In this document: positions 57,470 through 64,000 of the stretch, piece by piece
Numbering within the stretch: position 1 is the first letter of the stretch
Layout of the letters: the number at the start of each line of letters is the position of its first letter
From: Amycolatopsis pretoriensis
Lineage (GTDB): Bacteria; Actinomycetota; Actinomycetes; Mycobacteriales; Pseudonocardiaceae
Assembly (NCBI RefSeq): GCF_900107925.1
Contig: NZ_FNUJ01000014.1
Location: 124,001 to 188,000, forward strand
Length of the DNA: 64,000 nt
Direction of reading: 5' to 3'
The notes under the pieces: generated by a model
What the model saw: only the letters and a program-made list of their open reading frames with translations
Database searches by the model: none
Told to the model about the DNA's origin: nothing
Made by a program: the position numbers and the translations under genes

Positions 57470-58213
57470 TCACTGCCGCGCGAGCCACTTGTCGAACGTG
57501 ATCTCCCCGAGCTGGGCGCCCGGCCCGGGCACGAGCGTGCGCTCGTCGATCCGGACCCCGAAGTACGGCGCCTGCTCGTCGGTGACGACCTCGCGCGGGT
57601 CGCCCTCGGCTGCCAGTCCCTTGCGGATCAGCGCGTCGAGCCCGAACTGCTCCGGGCCGGCGATCTCCCGGATCCCGCCGACGGGCTGCCCCACGGCCGT
57701 GCGGCCCACGCCGGCGGCGACGTCGTCGGCCGCCATCGGCTGGATCAGCGAAGACGGCAGGCGGACCTGCCCGTCGACCGTGCTGAAGTCGGCGATCGAC
57801 TTGACGAACTCGAAGAACTGCGTGGCGTGCACGATCGAGTACGGCCGGCCGGACTCCCGGATCATCGCCTCCTGAGCGGCCTTCGCCCGGAAGTAGCCCG
57901 AGTCCTGCAACCGGTCCGTGCCGACCACCGACAGCGCGACGTGGTGGCCGACGCCCGCCTTCGCCGAGTGTTCCAGCAGGTTAGTGGTGGCGGTCCGGAA
58001 GAACTCCATGGCCGCGTCGTCGGCGAACGACGGCGAGTTGGAGACGTCGACCACGACGTCGGCGCCGTCGAGCGCCTCGGCGAGGCCCTCTCCGGTGAGG
58101 GTGTTCACGCCCGTGTTCGGCGCGGCGGCGACGGCCTCGTGACCGTGTTCCCCGAGCCGGGCGACGACCTTCGAGCCGATCAGGCCCGTCCCACCGATCA
58201 CAACGACCTTCAC
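57470..58213 (-). CDS. NmrA-like NAD(P)-binding oxidoreductase
   Basis: A 247-residue atypical SDR: VKVVVIGGTGLIGSKVVARL (Rossmann GxxGxxG), ALDGADVVVDVSNSPSF, HHVALSVVGTDRLQDSGYFR and SIVHATQFFEFVKSIADFST. This matches the NmrA/TMR-like group (NAD(P)H-binding, often without the YxxxK pair). It may be a regulator-like protein or a reductase. The GTG at 58213 starts at the first strand; the frame is open to 58504 but that upstream part lacks conservation and runs into a repeat hairpin. Confidence 0.85.
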   Translation of the reverse strand: MKVVVIGGTGLIGSKVVARLGEHGHEAVAAAPNTGVNTLTGEGLAEALDGADVVVDVSNSPSFADDAAMEFFRTATTNLLEHSAKAGVGHHVALSVVGTDRLQDSGYFRAKAAQEAMIRESGRPYSIVHATQFFEFVKSIADFSTVDGQVRLPSSLIQPMAADDVAAGVGRTAVGQPVGGIREIAGPEQFGLDALIRKGLAAEGDPREVVTDEQAPYFGVRIDERTLVPGPGAQLGEITFDKWLARQ

Positions 58214-58442
58214 GATGTGTCCCTTCGTCCGAGGTGCCCGGCCACCGCTTTCGGTGGCCGTCACGAACCAGGACCGGACAGCCCGCGGATCTGTGACAGC
58301 CCGCCGGAGATCAGCCGCGAGACCCCCGGCGTCAGCAGACCTCGGCGACGATGCGGCGCCGACCGGCCCGCCCGGCGCGAGCAGGAACGTCGCCGGGTCG
58401 TCGATCGAGAACGATGTCCGGCGAGGCGCGGTTCCCAGAAAG

Positions 58443-58493
58443 CCGTGAAGGCCTCCTTCCCGGTCAAGAAACCCGTCAAGGAGGCCTTCACGG
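58443..58493. repeat. GTGAAGGCCTCCTT inverted repeat (terminator-like)
   Basis: Arms 58443-58458 and 58478-58493 (CCGTGAAGGCCTCCTT and its complement) are perfect 16-base inverted copies around a 19-base loop. It lies just after the stop of the last acyl-CoA dehydrogenase gene and can end that operon. The word GTGAAGGCCTCCTT looks like a dispersed element; only this pair was seen in the window. Confidence 0.7.
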
Positions 58494-58500
58494 ACAACGC

Positions 58501-59592
58501 TCAAGCGGGAAGATCGACCAGCTCGGCGAGGTGAGCCCGGTGCTTGCCCGGCGTCCCCAGCGCGATCTCATCCGCCTTCGCCCGCTTCAAGTACAGGTGC
58601 GCCGGGTGCTCCCACGTCATCCCGATGCCGCCGTGGAGCTGGATCGCCTCCTCCGCCGCCTTCACCGCGATCGGCGACACCCGCGCCTGCGCGACCGCCA
58701 CCGCGATCGGCACGTCGGTCCCCGTGGCCAGCGAGTCCGCCGCATACCGCGCCGCCGCGCGAGCGAGCACCAAGTCCGTGTACAAGTTCGCCAGCCGGTG
58801 CTTCAGCGACTGGAACCCGCCCACCGGACGCCCGAACTGGTAGCGCCCCTTCAAGTACGAAACCGTCTCCGTCAACGCCCACTCGGCGACGCCCGTCTGC
58901 TCCGACGCCAGGATCCCGGCCCCGAACAGCAACGCTTCCTCGAGAGCGGCGGCCGCCGAAGGGCCCGACGCCACGAGCTGGGCCGGCGCGTCCGAAAAGG
59001 ACACGTCCGCCACCCGGCGCGTGAGGTCGAACGACACCAGTTCCGTCACCGTCGCGTCGGCGGCCGAGACGACGTACAGCTCCGGTCCGTCCGGGCCCGC
59101 GGCGGGCACGACCAGCAGGTCAGCCACCGACGCGTCGGCCACCGTGCCGACGCGGCCGCTGAGCCGGCCGCCGGAAGCCGTCACCGACGACGGGAAACCC
59201 GCTCCCGGCGCCGTCGACAGCGGCACCGCCAGCGCGCCGATCGCCGAACCCGACGCCAGCCGCCGGACGAACTCGCCCGCCGAAGCGCGGACCAGCGCCG
59301 TCGTCGCCAGCACGACGCTGCCCAGGAACGGCACCGGCGCCACGCTGCGGCCCAGCTCCTCGGCCACCACGGCCACCTCGCGGGCCGACGCGCCGTGGCC
59401 GCCCAGCTCCTCGGGCACCGCCAGCCCGGCCACGCCGACCTCCTCGGCCAGCGTGCGCCACAGCTTCAGGTCGTAGCCCTCGGCCGTCTCGACGCGCGCC
59501 AGCAGCGCCTCCGCCGAAGCCTTGTCCTTCAACAGGTCCCGGACCGACGCCCGGAGGTCTTCCTCGACGTCGGAATACAGCAGGTCACTCAT
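58501..59592 (-). CDS. acyl-CoA dehydrogenase, small-subunit type
   Basis: A 363-residue FAD-dependent acyl-CoA dehydrogenase: an N-terminal helical domain (LYSDVEEDLRASVRDLLKDK), a central strand domain that is poorly conserved at the FAD-binding WITN-type region, and a C-terminal four-helix bundle (YLKGRYQFGRPVGGFQSLKH, IQLHGGIGMTWEHPAHLYLK). It resembles the degenerate partner of heteromeric mycobacterial FadE pairs. It overlaps the next dehydrogenase by four bases (ATGA), so an alpha2-beta2 complex with that protein is likely. Last gene of the operon. Confidence 0.88.
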   Translation of the reverse strand: MSDLLYSDVEEDLRASVRDLLKDKASAEALLARVETAEGYDLKLWRTLAEEVGVAGLAVPEELGGHGASAREVAVVAEELGRSVAPVPFLGSVVLATTALVRASAGEFVRRLASGSAIGALAVPLSTAPGAGFPSSVTASGGRLSGRVGTVADASVADLLVVPAAGPDGPELYVVSAADATVTELVSFDLTRRVADVSFSDAPAQLVASGPSAAAALEEALLFGAGILASEQTGVAEWALTETVSYLKGRYQFGRPVGGFQSLKHRLANLYTDLVLARAAARYAADSLATGTDVPIAVAVAQARVSPIAVKAAEEAIQLHGGIGMTWEHPAHLYLKRAKADEIALGTPGKHRAHLAELVDLPA

Positions 59593-60767
59593 CGGGGGAG
59601 GTCCTTCCAGGCGACGTCCTTGTCGACGCGCGGCTCCGAGGGCAGCCCCAGCACGCGCTCGGCGATGATGTTGCGCAGGACCTCCGAGGTGCCGCCCTCG
59701 ATGGAGTTCCCCTTCGCGCGCAGGTAGCGGTAGCCGGCCTCGCGACCGGTGAAGTCCACAATGGCCGGACGCCGGAACGTCCAGTCGTCGTAGGCCAGGC
59801 CCTCCTCGCCGAGCAGCTCGACCTCCAGGCCGGTCAGTGCCTGGTTCAGCTCGGAGAACGCGACCTTCATGGCCGAGCCCTCCGGACCGGGCGCGCCCGC
59901 GGTCAGCTGCTGGCGCAGCCGGGTGCCGGCCAGCCGCAGCGTCTCGGCCTCGACCCAGCGCTGCACCAGGCGGTCACGCAGCTCCGGCGTGCGCAGCTCG
60001 GGCCGCTCGCGCCAGGTCTTCGCGACGATGCCGATCAGCCCGCCTTCGCGCGGCTGGACGTGCCCGCCGATCGCGACGCGCTCGTTCATCAGCGTCGTCT
60101 GCGCGACCTTCCAGCCCTCGCCGACGGCGCCGAGGCGCTGGCTGTCGGGGATCCGGACCTCGGTCAGGAACACCTCGTTGAACTCGGCCTCGCCGGTGAT
60201 CTGGCGCAGCGGCCGGACTTCCACGCCCGGCGCGGTCATGTCGCACAGGAAGTACGTCATGCCGGCGTGCTTCGGGACGTCCGGGTCGGTGCGCGTCACC
60301 AGGATCGCCCACTGCGACTCGTGCGCGCCCGACGTCCAGACCTTCTGGCCGGTGACGACCCAGTCGTCGCCGTCGCGCACGGCCCGCGTGCCCAGCGCGG
60401 CGAGGTCGGAGCCGGCGCCCGGCTCGGAGAACAGCTGGCACCACACCTCCTCGCCGGTCCACAGTGGACGAAGGAAGCGCTCGTGCTGCTCCGGCGTGCC
60501 GAAGGCGAGGATGGTCGGCGCGGCCATGCCGAGGCCGATGCCGATCCGGCGCGGGTTGTTGTCCGGCGCGCCCGCTTCAGTGAACACGCTGTCCACAGCG
60601 GACTGCAGTGCCCGCGGCGCGTTCTGCCCGCCGAGCCCGGCGGGGAAGTGGATCCAGGCGAGCCCGGCGTCGAACCGCGCCCGCAGGAAGTCCATCCGGT
60701 CCGTGGTCGCGGGGTCGTGCGCGGCCAGGAACTCGCGGGCCTGGCGCGTCAGGTCTTCGGCGTTCAC
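59589..60767 (-). CDS. acyl-CoA dehydrogenase, large-subunit type
   Basis: A 392-residue acyl-CoA dehydrogenase: WIHFPAGLGGQNAPRALQSA, QLFSEPGAGSDLAALGTRAV (acyl-CoA/FAD site), VTGQKVWTSGAHESQWAILV, and the C-terminal GNSIEGGTSEVLRNIIAERV. This is the FAD-binding partner type in heterotetrameric mycobacterial enzymes acting on sterol side chains or branched acyl-CoAs. Overlaps neighbours on both sides by four bases. Probably pairs with the 58501-59592 product. Confidence 0.9.
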   Translation of the reverse strand: MNAEDLTRQAREFLAAHDPATTDRMDFLRARFDAGLAWIHFPAGLGGQNAPRALQSAVDSVFTEAGAPDNNPRRIGIGLGMAAPTILAFGTPEQHERFLRPLWTGEEVWCQLFSEPGAGSDLAALGTRAVRDGDDWVVTGQKVWTSGAHESQWAILVTRTDPDVPKHAGMTYFLCDMTAPGVEVRPLRQITGEAEFNEVFLTEVRIPDSQRLGAVGEGWKVAQTTLMNERVAIGGHVQPREGGLIGIVAKTWRERPELRTPELRDRLVQRWVEAETLRLAGTRLRQQLTAGAPGPEGSAMKVAFSELNQALTGLEVELLGEEGLAYDDWTFRRPAIVDFTGREAGYRYLRAKGNSIEGGTSEVLRNIIAERVLGLPSEPRVDKDVAWKDLPR

Positions 60768-61987
60768 TTGGCGCCCTCCGAGAGGTACTTCTTCAGCTCA
60801 CGCCGGGCGAGTGAGCGCTTGTGGACTTCGTCCGGTCCGTCGGCCAGCCGCAGCGTGCGGTTCCCGGCCCACATCGCGGCCAGCGGGAAGTCCTGGCTGA
60901 CGCCGCCGGCGCCGTGCACCTGCACGGCCTTGTCGAGGATCCACTCGACGGCGGCGGGCGTCGAGATCTTGATGGCCTGGATCTCGGTGTGCGCGCCCTG
61001 GTTGCCGACGGTGTCCATCAGCCACGCGGTCTTGAGCACGAGCAGCCGCTGCTGCTCGATCTTCACGCGCGACTCGGCGATCCAGTCCTGCACGACACCC
61101 TGCTGGGCGATCGGCTTCCCGAACGCCTCGCGGGAGATCGCGCGCTTGCACATGAGCTCCAGCGCGCGCTCGGCCATGCCGATGGCACGCATGCAGTGGT
61201 GGATCCGGCCCGGCCCGAGGCGCGCCTGGGCGATCGCGAAGCCGTCGCCCTCGCCGGCGATGAGGTTCTCGACCGGCACGCGGACGTCCTCGAAGAGCAC
61301 TTCGGCGTGGCCGCCGTGGTCGCTGTCGTCGTAGCCGAAGACGTGCATGCCGCGCTTGACCGTCAGGCCCGGGGTGTCGCGCGGGACCAGGATCATGCTC
61401 TGCTGCTTGTGCGGCGCGGCTTCCGGGTCGGTCTTGCCCATGACGATGAAGATCTTGCACGCGGGGTTCATCGCCCCGGAGATGTACCACTTGCGGCCGT
61501 TGATGACGTATTCGTCGCCGTCACGCCGGATCGCGGTCTCGATGTTGCGGGCGTCGGAGGAGGCGACGTCCGGCTCGGTCATCGCGAACGCGGAGCGGAT
61601 CTCGCCGTCCAGCAACGGTTCCAGCCACTGCTTCTGCTGGTCGTCGTTGCCGAACATGGCCAGCACTTCCATGTTCCCGGTGTCCGGCGCGGCGCAGTTG
61701 AGCGCGGTCGGCGCCAGCCGGATGCTGCGGCCGGTGATCTCCGCCAGCGGCGCGTACTGCAGGTTCGTCAGGCCCGCGCCGTGGTCGCCGGGGAGGAAGA
61801 AGTTCCACAGGCCGCGCTTGCGGGCCTCGGCCTTCAGCTCCGCCATGACCGGCGGGATGGCCCACGGGTCGTCGCGTTCGGCGAGCTGCCGCTCGAAAAC
61901 CGGTTCGGCGGGGTGGATGTGGGAGTCCATGAACTCGAGGAGCTTCCCGCGCAGCTCCTCGGTCTTCTCGTCGAACGCGAAGTCCAT
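60764..61987 (-). CDS. ACAD10/ACAD11-type acyl-CoA dehydrogenase
   Basis: A 407-residue dehydrogenase resembling the C-terminal half of animal ACAD10/ACAD11: LNCAAPDTGNMEVLAMFG, SAFAMTEPDVASSDARNIET, VINGRKWYISGAMNPACKIF, VMGKTDPEAAPHKQQSMILV, RLGPGRIHHCMRAIGMAERA and RLADGPDEVHKRSLARREL. In ACAD10/11 this domain is fused to a kinase; here the kinase is the immediately upstream gene with zero gap. The pair would handle 4-hydroxy or otherwise oxygenated acyl-CoAs by phosphorylation and elimination (inference from the animal enzymes). Confidence 0.92.
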   Translation of the reverse strand: MDFAFDEKTEELRGKLLEFMDSHIHPAEPVFERQLAERDDPWAIPPVMAELKAEARKRGLWNFFLPGDHGAGLTNLQYAPLAEITGRSIRLAPTALNCAAPDTGNMEVLAMFGNDDQQKQWLEPLLDGEIRSAFAMTEPDVASSDARNIETAIRRDGDEYVINGRKWYISGAMNPACKIFIVMGKTDPEAAPHKQQSMILVPRDTPGLTVKRGMHVFGYDDSDHGGHAEVLFEDVRVPVENLIAGEGDGFAIAQARLGPGRIHHCMRAIGMAERALELMCKRAISREAFGKPIAQQGVVQDWIAESRVKIEQQRLLVLKTAWLMDTVGNQGAHTEIQAIKISTPAAVEWILDKAVQVHGAGGVSQDFPLAAMWAGNRTLRLADGPDEVHKRSLARRELKKYLSEGAK

Positions 61988-63004
61988 TTACTTCTCCTCT
62001 TTGAGAATCTCGTTGCCGTGCGAGATGAGCAGCGGGACACCGGCGCCGACGCCTTCGAAGCCCGCGCCGACCGTCTTGCCCTGCGTGTAGCGGTAGTGGA
62101 TGCCTTCCAGGATCACGGCGAGCTTGAAGAACGCGAAGCCGACGTACCAGTTCAGCTGCGAGACGTCCCGCCCCGAACGCTCGGCGTAGCGCCGCACGAC
62201 TTCGTCGGTCGTCGGGTAGCCCGGCGCGGAGCTGGCGTTGGAGACGAACTGCAGCGACACCTTGTCGCGCTCGGCGTAGGCCACCAGCAGCGCGAGGTCG
62301 GTCAGCGGGTCGCCGAGCGTCGACATCTCCCAGTCGAGGACCGCCGAGATCTCGTCGCCTCCGTCGACCAGCACGTTGTCCAGGCGGTAGTCGCCGTGGA
62401 TGATCGACGGCTTCCCGGACACCGGCACGGCCGCGGCGAGCCGGTCGTGCAGTTCGTCGATGCCGTCGAGGTCGCGGCTGCGCGAGGCGTCGAGCTGCTT
62501 CTTCCAGCGTCGCAGCTGCCGCTCCAGGAAGCCGTCGGGCCGGCCGAAGTCGCCGAGCCCGACCGCGGCCGGGTCGACGGCGTGCAGGTCGACGAGCGTG
62601 TCGACCAGCGCGTCGGCGATGGCCCGGGTGCGTCCTTCGCCGAGTTCCGCCAGTTCGTCCGCGGTCCGGTAGGGCGTGCCCTCGACGAAGCTCATGACGT
62701 AGAACCGCGCCCCGATGACGTCGGCGTCCTCGCAGAGCAGGATCGCCTCGGGCACCGGCACGGCGGTGTCGCGCAGGCCGGAGATCACGCGGAACTCGCG
62801 GGTCATGTCGTGCGCGGTGGGCAGCACGTGCCCGAGCGGCGGGCGGCGCACCACCCAGCGCGAGCGGCCGTCGCCCACCACGTAGGTGAGGTTCGACCGG
62901 CCGCCCTCCACGACGTCCGCGGACAACTGTCCGGCGACCAGGCCGGGCCGGTGCGCGTCCAGGTGGGCGCGCAGGCGGTCCAGGTCGAGTCCGGGCGGGT
63001 TCAT
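61988..63004 (-). CDS. APH-family kinase, ACAD10/11 kinase-domain type
   Basis: A 338-residue phosphotransferase: N-lobe GGRSNLTYVVGDGRSRWVVR, HDMTREFRVISGLRDTAVPV, catalytic loop IIHGDYRLDNVLVDGGD and the metal-binding SAVLDWEMSTLGDPLTDLAL. This is the same subfamily as the N-terminal domain of animal ACAD10/11. It is the first gene of the operon, ends directly at the dehydrogenase ATG, and follows a 20-bp palindromic operator. RBS GAAGAGGAGAACC. It probably phosphorylates a hydroxyacyl-CoA. Confidence 0.9.
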   Translation of the reverse strand: MNPPGLDLDRLRAHLDAHRPGLVAGQLSADVVEGGRSNLTYVVGDGRSRWVVRRPPLGHVLPTAHDMTREFRVISGLRDTAVPVPEAILLCEDADVIGARFYVMSFVEGTPYRTADELAELGEGRTRAIADALVDTLVDLHAVDPAAVGLGDFGRPDGFLERQLRRWKKQLDASRSRDLDGIDELHDRLAAAVPVSGKPSIIHGDYRLDNVLVDGGDEISAVLDWEMSTLGDPLTDLALLVAYAERDKVSLQFVSNASSAPGYPTTDEVVRRYAERSGRDVSQLNWYVGFAFFKLAVILEGIHYRYTQGKTVGAGFEGVGAGVPLLISHGNEILKEEK

Positions 63005-63030
63005 GCGGTTCTCCTCTTCACCGAGGGGAG

Positions 63031-63050
63031 CATACCGACTAGTCGGTATG
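63031..63050. promoter_or_regulatory. 20-bp TetR-type palindromic operator
   Basis: CATACCGACTAGTCGGTATG is a perfect palindrome, 27 bases before the kinase start. The TACCGACnnGTCGGTA form is typical of TetR-family sites in actinobacterial lipid genes. No TetR gene lies next to it in the window, so the repressor would be encoded elsewhere or just beyond the right end. Confidence 0.8.
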
Positions 63051-63064
63051 ACGTACAGAGAGAA

Positions 63065-63102
63065 GCCGGTGCGGAGCTTTCACGTGAAAGCTCCGCACCG
63101 GC
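63065..63102. terminator. perfect 38-bp palindrome, probable terminator of the MaoC/FabG genes
   Basis: The 19-base arms (GCCGGTGCGGAGCTTTCAC and its exact complement) meet with no spacer, so the RNA stem needs a small internal loop at CACGTG. It starts five bases after the MaoC stop on the minus strand. The centre CACGTG and the length are notable. Confidence 0.8.
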
Positions 63103-63106
63103 GACG

Positions 63107-63559
63107 TCACGCGAGGAACCGCGTCACCCATTCGGCGACGCAAGCGGGCTTCGCTTCGCCGTCGATCTCGACCGTCCACTTCGACACCGCCTGCTTGCCG
63201 TCCGGGATGTCGGTGACCTCGACCAGCTCGGCCCCGGCGCGCACCTTCGAGCCGACCTTCACCGGCTGCGGGAAGCGGACCTTGTTGAGGCCGTAGTTGA
63301 TGCCCATCTTGATGCCGTTGACCTTGTAGATCTTCGGACCGAACGCCGAGAGCAGCGACAGCGTCAGGAAGCCGTGGGCGATGGTGCCGCCGAACGGGCC
63401 CGCGGTCGCCATCGGCTCGTCGACGTGGATCCACTGGTGGTCGTCGGTGGCGTCGGCGAACAGGTTCACCCGGTCCTGGGCGACCTTCAGCCACTCGCTG
63501 TACCCGAGGTGCTCACCGACCGCGGCGGCGAAGGCGTCCAGGTTCTCGAACTCGCGCAT
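63107..63559 (-). CDS. MaoC-family dehydratase
   Basis: A 150-residue hot-dog-fold protein: LGYSEWLKVAQDRVNLFADA followed by TDDHQWIHVDEPMA, the hydratase-2 motif (Asp/His pair), then GTIAHGFLTLSLLSAFGPKI. MaoC/NodN-type (R)-specific enoyl-CoA hydratases have this length and layout. It would hydrate a trans-2-enoyl-CoA, giving the substrate of a FabG-like reductase such as the one encoded six bases upstream. Stop followed by a long palindromic terminator. Confidence 0.9.
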   Translation of the reverse strand: MREFENLDAFAAAVGEHLGYSEWLKVAQDRVNLFADATDDHQWIHVDEPMATAGPFGGTIAHGFLTLSLLSAFGPKIYKVNGIKMGINYGLNKVRFPQPVKVGSKVRAGAELVEVTDIPDGKQAVSKWTVEIDGEAKPACVAEWVTRFLA

Positions 63560-63564
63560 CGCCC

Positions 63565-64000
63565 TCAGTCCTTCGGTCCGCCGGCGGCGTAGATGACCTG
63601 GCCGGAGATGAACCCGGCGCCCTCGCTGACCAGGAACGACGCCAGGTTCGCGATGTCATCGGGCGTACCGACGCGCTGCACGGGGATCTGCGACGCGGCG
63701 GCGGCCTTGAACTCCTCGAAGCCCATCCCGATCCGCTCGGCCGTCGCGGCGGTCATGTCGGTGGCGATGAAGCCCGGCGCGATCGCGTTCGCCGTGACGT
63801 TGAACTTGCCCAGCTCGATGGCGAGGGTCTTGGTGAAGCCCTGCATGCCGGCCTTCGCGGCGGAGTAGTTGACCTGGCCGCGGTTGCCCAGCGCCGAGGT
63901 GCTGGAGAGGTTGACGATCCGGCCGTACTTCTCCTGCGTCATGTACTTCTGCACCGCGCGGGTCATCAGGAACGAGCCCTTGAGGTGCACGCCGAGGACG
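63565..64000 (-). CDS. FabG-like SDR (3-oxoacyl-thioester reductase), 5' part outside the window
   Basis: The visible 145 residues are the C-terminal part of a classical SDR: YGRIVNLSSTSALGNRGQVN with the catalytic Ser, YSAAKAGMQGFTKTLAIELG (Tyr-x-x-x-Lys), NAIAPGFIATDMTAATAERI, VGTPDDIANLASFLVSEGAG and FISGQVIYAAGGPKD. The cofactor-binding N-terminus lies beyond base 64000. The first in-window ATG (MHLKGSF) is internal. With MaoC it suggests an (R)-3-hydroxyacyl-CoA step of beta-oxidation or its reverse. Confidence 0.92.
   Translation of the reverse strand, partial: VLGVHLKGSFLMTRAVQKYMTQEKYGRIVNLSSTSALGNRGQVNYSAAKAGMQGFTKTLAIELGKFNVTANAIAPGFIATDMTAATAERIGMGFEEFKAAAASQIPVQRVGTPDDIANLASFLVSEGAGFISGQVIYAAGGPKD

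Noticed and set aside
58214..58504. Longer N-terminus for the NmrA-like gene
   Set aside because: The extension lacks conservation, runs into the repeat hairpin, and the Rossmann strand begins at the GTG 58213.

Overview
The window is very GC-rich, uses GTG/TTG starts freely, has dense overlapping ATGA/GTGA junctions, and carries actinobacterial hallmarks: Lsr2, an ANTAR regulator, SigE-type ECF sigma, CelR-type operators, many secreted ricin-domain glycosidases and mycobacterial-style acyl-CoA dehydrogenase pairs. This fits a soil actinomycete of the Pseudonocardiaceae, most likely Amycolatopsis or a close relative. That assignment is inference from style, not from a database search. No rRNA, tRNA, CRISPR, prophage or insertion sequence was seen.

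Layout. (1) 1-6.1 kb: a SigE-type sigma / membrane partner / serine-hydrolase operon, an SDR with a small membrane protein, then a decayed locus (HxlR regulator with a disrupted 3' end, an SDR lacking its N-terminus, a 33-residue HbpS/GlcG remnant) and a LysR regulator. (2) 6.2-10.8 kb: a tightly coupled five-gene catabolic operon divergent from the LysR gene (FAD monooxygenase, CocE-type hydrolase, SnoaL-like, NIPSNAP-like, formamidase-like). (3) 10.8-22.8 kb: housekeeping and regulatory genes: an M15 peptidase, lsr2 behind an AT-rich promoter, kinase-fold and DinB proteins, the DUF1800/DUF1501 pair, a two-component system, a GntR/YeiH pair with twin operators, and a GAF-ANTAR regulator.

(4) 22.8-42.5 kb: a plant- and glycan-degradation region. 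A GH9 cellulase has two CelR-type boxes. A TetR/reductase pair has two mirror-image operators. Then come two arabinofuranosidases, a GH59 galactocerebrosidase homologue, a GH29 fucosidase, a GH43-CBM6 enzyme, a GH27 alpha-galactosidase, a feruloyl-esterase-like enzyme and an SGNH esterase, seven of these with ricin-type beta-trefoil modules. A LacI regulator sits inside the cluster, and LacI-type palindromes lie before the fucosidase operon and before the esterase-lacI operon. (5) 42.6-48.1 kb: small DUF proteins, a patatin with a central membrane region, a protein with an eCIS-cargo-like leader plus an OmpA domain, and a STAS protein.

(6) 48.1-51.8 kb: metE-metF behind a cobalamin riboswitch, so the B12-independent methionine synthase is probably shut off when B12 is available. 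(7) 51.8-58.2 kb: an SDR-MerR pair, a three-gene secreted hydrolase operon (penicillin-acylase-type amidase, esterase, cutinase-like protein) and an NmrA-like oxidoreductase. (8) 58.4-64 kb: an acyl-CoA catabolic operon of three acyl-CoA dehydrogenases and a phosphotransferase, in which one dehydrogenase plus the kinase look like a split version of animal ACAD10/ACAD11, preceded by a 20-bp TetR-type palindrome; upstream lie MaoC and a FabG-like gene that runs off the window.
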